A stretch of DNA of 17,183 bases from Deltaproteobacteria bacterium (GTDB lineage Bacteria; Bdellovibrionota; UBA1018). Both the position numbers and the translations under genes were made by a program. Below the pieces are notes generated by a model. The model made no database searches, was not told the DNA's origin, and was given only the letters and a program-made list of their open reading frames with translations. Below are positions 6,714-13,329 of the stretch, piece by piece. The stretch is from NCBI GenBank assembly GCA_013286765.1, contig JABDFB010000045.1:1-17183 (forward strand), given 5' to 3'. How positions within the stretch are numbered: the first letter of the stretch is position 1; the number at the start of each line of letters is the position of its first letter.

Positions 6714-7698
6714 CCAGTCAACCTTTCAGATGGTGTCAATTTCGGAAAAACAAGCCACTTTCAGGCGTGCTGTAGCTTGCGGAGAAATCGCGCTCTCGCG
6801 ATCAGCATTTGACGCGGTTAAAAATAGGACGAATCCAAAAGGAGATGTTCTCGCCATTGCCGAAGTTGCCGGAATTCAAGCGACGAAGAAGACTTCCGAG
6901 CTGATACCTCTTTGTCATCCTATTCCCATCGAGCAAATGCGCCTTAGCTTCACTCTCGACGAAGATCGATGCGCAATTCAATGCTTCTGTGAAGTCGCCA
7001 CTTTTGCAAAAACCGGCGTGGAGATGGAAGCTCTACAAGGGATCACAGGGGCTCTTCTAGCTATTTATGATCTATCAAAAGCGGTAGATCCGGTGATTAC
7101 GATTTCAAATATTCAGCTCGTATCAAAAGAAGGTGGAAAACAAGGCCACTGGCAGCATCCAGAAGTGCAAGAATCGGTTGAAATGCAAAAAGCCCACCAA
7201 GAATCGCAACTGGACCTTCACGAAATCCGTACAGCCGTAATTACCGTGAGTGATCGTTGTTTTTCAGGTGCGACCCAGGATTTGTCGGGCCCAGCCTTGA
7301 TCGACGCGCTCCGAGATTCTGGCGCTCCTGTCATTGGTAGCGCAATTATTCCAGACGAAATACCTGCGATTAGAGAAACCGTTTTACAGCTTATCAGGGA
7401 TGAAAAGCCTGATCTGATTCTCTGCACTGGCGGGACTGGTGTAGGGCCACGCGATGTAACACCAGAGGCTTTAGGAGAACTATTTACAAAACCGATTCCA
7501 GGTGTTGGAGAATTTCTGAGGTATGAAGGTGGAAAACACATTCCATTTTCATGGCTGTCGCGAAGCAGTGCCGGCCTAGTTGGAAAAACGCTAGTAGTGG
7601 CTCTACCCGGAAGTCCAAAAGGTGCCGTCGAGAGCTTTCAAGCATTAAAAAAACTACTCCCCCACTTGATTCGGATTGGTCAGGGTGGGCGTCATTGA
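6676..7698 (+). CDS. Bifunctional MoaC-MoaB fusion: cPMP synthase plus MPT-binding/adenylylating domain
   Basis: Two molybdenum-cofactor enzymes in one 340-residue chain. Residues about 15-160 are MoaC (3',8-cH2GTP to cPMP): KGD with Lys55, LIPLCHP with His81, KTGVEMEAL (112-120), YDLSKAV with Asp132 and Lys135, matching E. coli Lys51, His77, Asp128 and Lys131. Residues about 183-340 are a MoaB/MogA-type domain: SDRCFSG (192-198), TGGTGVGPRD (251-260) and LPGSPKGA (310-317), which binds molybdopterin and probably adenylates it. A charged linker (161-182) joins them. The Asp of the MoaC 'MVD' motif is Ser21 here. Such fusions are known in other bacteria. The ATG at 6676 has a strong Shine-Dalgarno (GGAGG, 6665-6669, 6-nt spacing) inside moaA, supporting this start over Met19. 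It overlaps the next gene by 4 nt. Confidence 0.95.
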   Translation: MEITKPSPPSAGDQSTFQMVSISEKQATFRRAVACGEIALSRSAFDAVKNRTNPKGDVLAIAEVAGIQATKKTSELIPLCHPIPIEQMRLSFTLDEDRCAIQCFCEVATFAKTGVEMEALQGITGALLAIYDLSKAVDPVITISNIQLVSKEGGKQGHWQHPEVQESVEMQKAHQESQLDLHEIRTAVITVSDRCFSGATQDLSGPALIDALRDSGAPVIGSAIIPDEIPAIRETVLQLIRDEKPDLILCTGGTGVGPRDVTPEALGELFTKPIPGVGEFLRYEGGKHIPFSWLSRSSAGLVGKTLVVALPGSPKGAVESFQALKKLLPHLIRIGQGGRH

Positions 7699-8852
7699 AT
7701 TTATTTAGAGATTCAGCAAAAAACTGGATTGGCGATGCATTCGGTGCGTTTGCGGATTCTGCGATACTTTTTCCCATTCTAAGTCTGCTCATTTTCAATC
7801 AAGGTTATTCCAGCACACCTTTATTCATCACTGCCGGCCTAGTCTATCTGATTTCTGGCTGGCTATTTCGAATTCCGATGTCGGTTCAACCTCTAAAATC
7901 CATCACAATCACGGCCGCGGCGCTGCACGTCAGCCAAATGGAGATTCGACTGAGCGCAGTTCTCTTGGCGATCGTTTGCCTGATCTTAGCCACAACTCCA
8001 GTACACCGACTTCTCGCTAAGACTCCACAGTTTATCGTTCACGGAATTCAGTTTTCTCTTGGCTTGTTGCTTATTCAGAAAGGAATGTCTCTCCACTGGC
8101 TAATCATCGCGCCAGCGCTGGTTTTTTTCTTTATTTCTAATCGGTTTGGATTTCCGGTTTTAGGCTTAGCGGCAACCCTAGGCTTCCTATGGACTCTCGT
8201 GCACCCAGGCAGTACAGACTTTATGCTTGCATCCGGACAGACCTCCATCCGACCTGAAATAATTCTCTCGCTAGCTCTTCCGCAAATTGTGTTGAGCCTC
8301 GGAAATTCAGTCGTTGGAACTGTGGCAACAGCACAACACTACTTTGGTGAGCAGGCAAAAAAGGTCACATCCCGAAATCTCCTGCTCTCAATTGGTATCG
8401 GAAATCTAGCAACTTCCTGGCTCTGTGGAATTCCCTACTGCCATGGCGCCGGCGGTCTCACTGCACACGTTAAAGGTGGTGCAAAAACCTGGCATTCCAA
8501 TATAATTATTGGGGGCTTCCTGATTAGCGCTGGTGCGATAGCCGCGTTACAGGATGATCATCATCTCAAAATTGCGCTACCGCCACTTCTGATGGTTGTT
8601 CTTCTAGCTACCATTGGGTTCCACCATCTCGAATTAGCAAAATCAACATGGCAAAAACAATTCGGAAAAATACAACTTGGCTTGATGGCACTACCGGCGC
8701 TAGTTACAGGCAATCTGCTCTGGACACTGGTAATGGGCATACTCATTAAGAGTGCGATTGACATAAAGCATGCCCCTGCAACCACTCGCTCTCCCCGTCT
8801 TCGTAATATTCCTTCTTCCAAATCGGAGCCCGGTGTTTCAATTCATCGATGA
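7695..8852 (+). CDS. MOT1-type molybdate (sulfate-permease-like) transporter
   Basis: Predicted inner-membrane molybdate importer, 385 residues, about ten to eleven hydrophobic segments. MOT1-family marks: IPMSVQPLKSI (60-70), LPQIVLSLGNSV (195-206), YFGEQAKKVTSRNLLLSIGIGN (split motif, 216-237) and PYCHGAGGLTAH (247-258). The N-terminal 'GDLGTxxP' signature is degenerate (Ala-Asp-Ser-Ala-Ile-Leu-Phe-Pro, 20-27). The frame has an ATG at 7551, but that lies deep inside the MoaB domain and would add a basic non-homologous stretch. I choose TTG 7695-7697, which overlaps the moaCB stop as TTGA and has CAGGGTGG (7681-7688) upstream. Position in a moa operon supports molybdate rather than sulfate. 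The last 35 codons lie antisense to the end of moaE and follow the final membrane segment. Confidence 0.87.
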   Translation: MNLFRDSAKNWIGDAFGAFADSAILFPILSLLIFNQGYSSTPLFITAGLVYLISGWLFRIPMSVQPLKSITITAAALHVSQMEIRLSAVLLAIVCLILATTPVHRLLAKTPQFIVHGIQFSLGLLLIQKGMSLHWLIIAPALVFFFISNRFGFPVLGLAATLGFLWTLVHPGSTDFMLASGQTSIRPEIILSLALPQIVLSLGNSVVGTVATAQHYFGEQAKKVTSRNLLLSIGIGNLATSWLCGIPYCHGAGGLTAHVKGGAKTWHSNIIIGGFLISAGAIAALQDDHHLKIALPPLLMVVLLATIGFHHLELAKSTWQKQFGKIQLGLMALPALVTGNLLWTLVMGILIKSAIDIKHAPATTRSPRLRNIPSSKSEPGVSIHR

Positions 8853-9186
8853 TGTATCGCGATGCTTGGTAGGCCTCGCCCCTATGGGGCAGACTCACCC
8901 CGATCACTACACTTGCTTCGCCGACTTGCAGCTTTCCTACACGGTGGGTAACGACTGCGCAGAGCGAACTTCCCCATCGTTTCTGGGCTTCTTCACAGAT
9001 TTCATAAAAAGTTTTCTTTGCTAAAGGAATAAATGCTTCGTAGGCAACGGCTTTTACTCTACGTCCCTGATTGAAATCACGGATATTTCCCAAAAACAAA
9101 ATTTCTGCACCGTGGCCGGAGTTCGTTAGATAATTACGAACAACATTCAAATCAATCGGAGCATCACCTAAATCACAATAAATCAT
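8746..9186 (-). CDS. moaE: Molybdopterin synthase large (catalytic) subunit MoaE
   Basis: With MoaD forms the heterotetrameric MPT synthase that puts two sulfurs onto cPMP. The 146-residue product has GNIRDFNQGR (33-42; Arg36 corresponds to E. coli Arg39), SLPHRGEAY (98-106; His101-Arg102) and LKHRAPIWKKE (116-126) with Lys117 and Lys124 matching the catalytic Lys119 and Lys126. Start ATG 9184-9186 is 3 nt after the moaD stop, so translation is likely coupled; a weak GGCGGT precedes it. It is the last gene of the minus-strand set. Its final 107 nt, including codons for the conserved Lys124 region, overlap the 3' end of the MOT1 gene on the other strand. A compact palindrome (8878-8890) lies in its coding part but has no U-tract. 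Confidence 0.96.
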   Translation of the reverse strand: MIYCDLGDAPIDLNVVRNYLTNSGHGAEILFLGNIRDFNQGRRVKAVAYEAFIPLAKKTFYEICEEAQKRWGSSLCAVVTHRVGKLQVGEASVVIGVSLPHRGEAYQASRYIIDELKHRAPIWKKEYYEDGESEWLQGHALCQSHS

Positions 9187-9189
9187 ATT

Positions 9190-9465
9190 TTAACCGCCGC
9201 AAACGGGAGGTAGCACTGCCAGCTGAGTATTCTGTGAGACTTCGGCTTCGTCCGAAAGAATCTGAGTCTCGTCGGCGAAGGCGGATAATCTCACTAACTC
9301 CCGAAATTTTTCACTATCTAGCACCTGAATATCTGCCCCTGCTAACAAATCGCAGATTTGAACACGCAGATCTTTGATTTTCAACGACGCTGGTATTTGA
9401 ATTTCGCAAAGGGTACGTCTGAGATAAGGCTCGAAACCACCGAAGAATTTTATTTTTATGTTCAC
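9190..9465 (-). CDS. moaD: Molybdopterin synthase small subunit MoaD (sulfur carrier)
   Basis: Ubiquitin-fold sulfur carrier whose C-terminal glycine is adenylated and converted to a thiocarboxylate that feeds MoaE. The 91-residue product opens with the beta strand NIKIKFFGGF (2-11) and ends LPPVCGG with the essential Gly90-Gly91. It is slightly longer than the usual about 81 residues, with an extra segment around 40-65. The start is GTG (9463-9465), sharing one base with the moeA stop (TAGTG) and preceded by AGGGAGAG, so it is translationally coupled to moeA. moaE follows after 3 nt. The activating E1-type enzyme (MoeB) that MoaD needs is not encoded in this window. Confidence 0.94.
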   Translation of the reverse strand: MNIKIKFFGGFEPYLRRTLCEIQIPASLKIKDLRVQICDLLAGADIQVLDSEKFRELVRLSAFADETQILSDEAEVSQNTQLAVLPPVCGG

Positions 9466-10781
9466 TATCTCTCCCTAAAAAAATCAACCCACGATCCTGC
9501 CGTCACTTGGCCAGTGCCCTCCGGCAGCACCACCCAGCCGTCGGAATGCATAAGCGAACTAATGATAGCTGAGCCTTGATGTTCTAGAACGCTCGCTCCA
9601 CCTGACGGTCCTTCTAAAGTAGCTCTCATAAAACAACGGAGTGGTGTTGGCTTTTCAATCGTAGCTGCGAGCTGAACGCGAAGTGGTGGCTCCACTGGCA
9701 TCCCTGAAATAGCTCTCACGCATGGCCCGATCAAGAATCGCAGTCCCACCGCCGTGGAAACCGGATTGCCAGGAATTCCGAAAAAAAGGCTGCTTGGAAT
9801 TTCCGGGGAGTTTTCACGTGTCTTTTCGTGGATGGACGGCAATTTTGCAAAAAGCGCCGGCTTACCAGGCCTTATTGCGGTTTTGTGAAAATAGATTTGA
9901 GCATCAAGTCTCTTGAGGGCTTCGACGATAAAATCATATTTACCCATCGATACTGCGCCAGTAGTAATAATCAGATCTGGCGAAGGCGAGCTTGCACGAA
10001 TCGCGGCCAGACGTTTCAAAAACCCATCTGCATCGTCAGAAACAACACCAAAGTATTGTACGTCAGCACTATACTCATGCGCCAGCGCCGTTTCTAAGAA
10101 CGGACCGGATGAGTTGCGAATCATTCCCGGTTCTAGATTTTTAGTATTATATAAACAAAGTTCATTTCCCGTACTTAGCACTGCAATGCGCGGCTTTCTG
10201 ACAACTCTAAAATCTGTGACTCCGAGGCCTGCAAAACCCATTACATGCCCTGAATGCATACGCGTTCCGGCTTTGAGAACGAGATCGCCGCGTTTAAAAT
10301 CTTCGCCCTGTGGACGAATAAACTGATTCTTAGCCTGTGGTTGGCTAATCAGAATTTCCGTGATCTGGCCCTGGTCATTTCGGATTACTTGAACATCTTC
10401 GATTTTTACGACAGCGTCAAAGGCTCCTGATGGGAAGGGTGCGCCCGTCATAATCTCCCAACACACGGGTTGTTTATCGGTAAACCCGATTGCCTCAGTA
10501 GCTCTCGTGCCAGCAGCAATCGTCCCTAAAACCCTAAATCTCGTTGGCCTTTCAAGCGTCGCATTTGCTGTTTTATCTGCACAGATTGCAAACCCGTCCA
10601 TGGCAGAATTATCAAACGGCGGCATTTCTTCCGGGCTGGCGATTGATTCCGCAAGGACTCGCCCACAAAGTTGCTCGTACGACTTTCCGAAAACTGGGTT
10701 ACAAACTAGGTTTTCATATTCAAGTCGATGCTCCCTTGCAACCGACTCAATAATTTCCAATGCAACGGGATATTGAATCAT
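9465..10781 (-). CDS. moeA: Molybdopterin molybdenumtransferase MoeA
   Basis: Inserts molybdate into adenylylated molybdopterin. The 438-residue product has PPFDNSAMDGFA (54-65), EIMTGAPFPSGAFDAVVKIED (split, 109-129), GEDFKRGD (159-166), STGNEL (203-208), TTGAVSMGKYD (273-283; Asp283 aligns with the metal-site Asp of the usual SGGVSVGxxD motif), RPGKP (304-308) and GIPGNP (335-340). A hydrophilic 20-residue insertion follows FAKLPS (about 314-332). The order is domain III/I, II-like and a C-terminal domain IV beta barrel, as in E. coli MoeA. ATG 10779-10781 has no strong Shine-Dalgarno. It lies 50 bp after the mocA-like stop, with a dyad in the gap, and its stop overlaps the moaD start by one base. 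Confidence 0.96.
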   Translation of the reverse strand: MIQYPVALEIIESVAREHRLEYENLVCNPVFGKSYEQLCGRVLAESIASPEEMPPFDNSAMDGFAICADKTANATLERPTRFRVLGTIAAGTRATEAIGFTDKQPVCWEIMTGAPFPSGAFDAVVKIEDVQVIRNDQGQITEILISQPQAKNQFIRPQGEDFKRGDLVLKAGTRMHSGHVMGFAGLGVTDFRVVRKPRIAVLSTGNELCLYNTKNLEPGMIRNSSGPFLETALAHEYSADVQYFGVVSDDADGFLKRLAAIRASSPSPDLIITTGAVSMGKYDFIVEALKRLDAQIYFHKTAIRPGKPALFAKLPSIHEKTRENSPEIPSSLFFGIPGNPVSTAVGLRFLIGPCVRAISGMPVEPPLRVQLAATIEKPTPLRCFMRATLEGPSGGASVLEHQGSAIISSLMHSDGWVVLPEGTGQVTAGSWVDFFRER

Positions 10782-10799
10782 CGAGTCGGATTTACCAGA

Positions 10800-10817
10800 A
10801 TTGCGGAATTTCGCAAT
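10800..10817. promoter_or_regulatory. 18-bp dyad between the mocA-like gene and moeA
   Basis: ATTGCG (10800-10805) and CGCAAT (10812-10817) are perfect inverted arms around a 6-nt loop with an AATT core; 8 of 9 pairs match over the full 18 bp. It lies 19 nt before the moeA start, in the only sizable gap of the lower half of the minus-strand operon. It could be an operator or an RNA hairpin for processing or stability. No U-tract follows on the transcribed strand, so it is not a standard terminator. Confidence 0.4.
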
Positions 10818-10831
10818 CGGATATAGCTAGA

Positions 10832-11491
10832 TCAAATTTTTGTTTGCGAGATCTTAAATTGGTTCCAATCGTTTGGCGTGTTGAGATTTAAATCCGCGTG
10901 GTCAAGAAAGTCAGAAAAGTGGACCTCGTCTTTGCCGAGTTTTGCAATCTCATAATCCAATCGCTGGTGCGGCTCAAGCAGCAAGAGTCTTTTTGAAAAA
11001 CTCTGCGACAGCAAAACCGGGTGTCCGCGTTTTTCGTCGTCAAATCTAGGCAGGGATACTTCAGCAGTCTGGGTGAGTAATACCTCTTGTAATTTTGTCC
11101 AGATACGGGCCTCAGGAGCAGGTACGTCGATCGGAAGCACAAAACTTCCTTTATGATTTAATGACAGTCTATTGAGAATAGCATGAATCCCGATCTGCAA
11201 AGATGAGAACATGCCTCGCGCTGGATCTGGATTCACCGCGATTCCGAGGCAGAGACCCGACTCTTGATGTTGCTTCCAATTATTAATATGACCCGTTACC
11301 CACGGTAATTGTTGCTGATAATTCTCAATCTGATAGCCTAGAACAACAACTGCATAGCTTCCGCCGGCCAATGCAAATCGAGAGAGCTGTTCTTCTAACC
11401 AAGATTGACCTTGCCATTCCAAAAGACCTTTCGGAACCCCCATTCGGGAAGATTTTCCGGCGGCCAAAATAATCAGAGGAAATAATTCCAA
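10832..11491 (-). CDS. MocA/MobA-like molybdopterin nucleotidyltransferase (NTP_transf_3)
   Basis: Predicted GT-A-fold nucleotidyltransferase of 219 residues. LAAGKSSRMG (9-18) and Pro20-Lys21 form the NTP-binding loop; GMFSSLQIG (93-101), LPIDVP with metal-binding Asp122 (119-124) and RGHPV (155-159) follow. 'LAAG' with this GHPV motif fits MocA (CTP, giving MCD) better than MobA ('LAGG', GTP, giving MGD), and MCD is the cofactor form of many XDH-family enzymes. The segment 54-90 is longer than usual. There is no ATG: the start is TTG at 11489-11491, two nt after the stop of the ankyrin-like gene, with GGGAG 10 nt upstream inside that gene. No other start is possible so close to the essential loop. 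Other NTP transferases of this family remain possible. Confidence 0.82.
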   Translation of the reverse strand: MELFPLIILAAGKSSRMGVPKGLLEWQGQSWLEEQLSRFALAGGSYAVVVLGYQIENYQQQLPWVTGHINNWKQHQESGLCLGIAVNPDPARGMFSSLQIGIHAILNRLSLNHKGSFVLPIDVPAPEARIWTKLQEVLLTQTAEVSLPRFDDEKRGHPVLLSQSFSKRLLLLEPHQRLDYEIAKLGKDEVHFSDFLDHADLNLNTPNDWNQFKISQTKI

Positions 11492-11493
11492 TT

Positions 11494-13191
11494 CTACAAA
11501 TCTCCCGAAGGAAAAAGAGAAACAACAGCTGGCATAGCTGCAGCACTATTCTGATCACAATCGCTTGGACTCTGGGTACCGTCGATGGCAGGAAAACCAA
11601 AATCCCGGACCGTCTTCAGAAGGAGCTTTGCATGTTTATTTCGCATAGCAATGGGAAATAATACCATTTGGACAAACATTGTCCTATCAAAGGAATCACG
11701 AGACGATCGTCCTATCCGATCGATAGCGGATTTTAACAGTTCCAAGTTTTTTGGGCCTGTCAGGATTTCTAGAACTTCAGCTTTGGAGGCGGCTTCAGAC
11801 GGAAAACCCATCAATAATTCTCTAAGAATTTCGGGGTCTGGAAATTCGCATGTCACAGAAAAAACAGACATTCGTCGAATCAAATTATTCCAGTATGCCC
11901 GGTCAAAATTTACTCGTTTTGGACTTAACTTAAACTTTTCGCGAACCCTATTCTCGACACCAGGTACTATACTCGACGGTCTCCGGTGCAAATTGATTAG
12001 CTCACGCACTTCTTCTGAATCACCAAAAACTACCGCCGTCTCCAACATCGGGGCGTGTATGCAATGGCGACCTAAACAATCGAGAGTCCCACCTTTCTCC
12101 TCTTGAGAAGGAGGAACGATCGCGACTAAGGAAGTTTTTCTCTCTTCGTTGTCCTTTTCGCGAAACCCAAGCGCCGTGAGTCTCTCCAATAATTGTTTCC
12201 CCTCCCTTGGCGAAGAATATGTCCTTTTGTACGCGTTCATTTCTTCTTTGCTCGTGAAATAGGCCAACCCCTTTTCTTTGATAATTTCCCATAATTCTTG
12301 GCTATCCCAGCCAAGACTCTTGGGAAAAATCTCGTCACGATCTTCCACAATGTACTTTAGAAGCAAATTCCCAATTCGGCGATGCGGTAAATTCCTAAAC
12401 ATAGAAATAACAAAAATCGGACGCTCCCCACCCGAAGTTCGCCCTGCTGCCGCTTTTAAGACGTAATAAATCGGCAACCTACTATTGGCAGTACTACGCA
12501 CTGCCGCTTCTAGAGCATCCCCGAAATCCTTTGCGACTTCTCTCCAAAAATACCGAAATACATCCACATTCCGAAAAGTCGCGGCATCAAGCACGAGCTT
12601 TGACCAATGCTTAGTTACAAATTCCCTATCTGTTCTACTAAAGAGGAATTTTATCACTTCAAGGTTACCGGTTTTCACGGCCTCATGTATGGTTGTAACA
12701 GCTTGACCTTCTCCAACGATTTTCTCAATTATTTTCGCACCCCGCTCTATCAACATTTTGACAATAGCTAATGCACTTGAATTCGGATTTTTGGCAACGA
12801 GGAAAAGTGCTTCGTCCAAATCAGACTGCTGAGGATTGCGGGCAAGATATTCTCTCACTTCCGCCAGATTTAGGTTTTTGCTAGCCTCTATTAACGCTCG
12901 ACCAGCTTCGACAGGTGGCGCCGTTTTCACTTCGAAACGTACTGAGTCATTGCTAACTCCCGTATGCTCCGGGGCGAAAGTAAAGCGTCGTCCCTGTCTT
13001 TTAATATCATTTGTTTTAGTATCATTTGTATGATCACGATGTAGATTGCCGCTATTTATTCTATCACTTGAATAAACTATAGTTGGTGAACACATAAACC
13101 CCACTTGCGTCAAAGTAAGAACAGTCAACAGAGGCGCCCGGCTATTAGGGTATTTCCTATTATCTAATACCTTCCTGCGATTTGTTTTCAT
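11494..13191 (-). CDS. Exported ankyrin-like repeat protein, function unknown
   Basis: The 565-residue product starts at ATG 13189-13191, chosen because AGAAGGTG (13200-13207) sits 8 nt upstream; an in-frame ATG 33 codons earlier lacks a Shine-Dalgarno and would bury the signal. A basic N-terminus is followed by a hydrophobic stretch near residues 20-38, a probable Sec signal without a good lipobox. Ankyrin-like helix pairs occur at about 97-187 (ALIEASKNLNLAEVREYL, then IVKMLIERGAKI, then IHEAVKTGNLEVIKFLF), near 199-218, and again near 377-401 (HAPMLETAVVFGDSEEVREL). The remainder is helical without a recognised catalytic motif. It lies in the middle of the molybdenum set, 138 bp after xdhC and 2 nt before the mocA-like start. 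A weak promoter pair, TTGAAT/TATAGG (13289-13294, 13267-13272), might drive it. A role in molybdenum metabolism is not shown. Confidence 0.8.
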   Translation of the reverse strand: MKTNRRKVLDNRKYPNSRAPLLTVLTLTQVGFMCSPTIVYSSDRINSGNLHRDHTNDTKTNDIKRQGRRFTFAPEHTGVSNDSVRFEVKTAPPVEAGRALIEASKNLNLAEVREYLARNPQQSDLDEALFLVAKNPNSSALAIVKMLIERGAKIIEKIVGEGQAVTTIHEAVKTGNLEVIKFLFSRTDREFVTKHWSKLVLDAATFRNVDVFRYFWREVAKDFGDALEAAVRSTANSRLPIYYVLKAAAGRTSGGERPIFVISMFRNLPHRRIGNLLLKYIVEDRDEIFPKSLGWDSQELWEIIKEKGLAYFTSKEEMNAYKRTYSSPREGKQLLERLTALGFREKDNEERKTSLVAIVPPSQEEKGGTLDCLGRHCIHAPMLETAVVFGDSEEVRELINLHRRPSSIVPGVENRVREKFKLSPKRVNFDRAYWNNLIRRMSVFSVTCEFPDPEILRELLMGFPSEAASKAEVLEILTGPKNLELLKSAIDRIGRSSRDSFDRTMFVQMVLFPIAMRNKHAKLLLKTVRDFGFPAIDGTQSPSDCDQNSAAAMPAVVSLFPSGDL

Positions 13192-13329
13192 ACTCCGTTC
13201 ACCTTCTTCTGAAAACAGGCTTATCAATGGGAAAGATAATGTGCAACTGATTCTATCTCCAGAATGCCTATACCAATATACTTTAACCATTCAAATTTAT
13301 TATTTCGATAGATCTGTTATTTTTTTAAA

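Noticed and set aside
8878..8890. GCCCC-TAT-GGGGC perfect hairpin 26 nt after the MOT1 stop, considered as terminator
   Set aside because: No U-tract follows on either strand and it encodes the conserved Pro-His-Arg-Gly of MoaE, so coding constraint explains it.
9913..10326. 137-codon open frame on the plus strand opposite moeA
   Set aside because: Moe motifs on the minus strand explain this DNA; the frame has no family motif, Shine-Dalgarno or context and is a shadow.
11585..12106. 173-codon open frame on the plus strand opposite the ankyrin-like gene
   Set aside because: The product is Ser/Arg-rich and motif-free, typical of antisense reading; the minus-strand gene has a proper Shine-Dalgarno and signal peptide.
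13192..13290. 33-codon N-terminal extension of the ankyrin-like protein from ATG 13290
   Set aside because: No Shine-Dalgarno before that ATG, while the downstream ATG 13191 has AGAAGGTG at ideal spacing and yields an N-terminal signal peptide.
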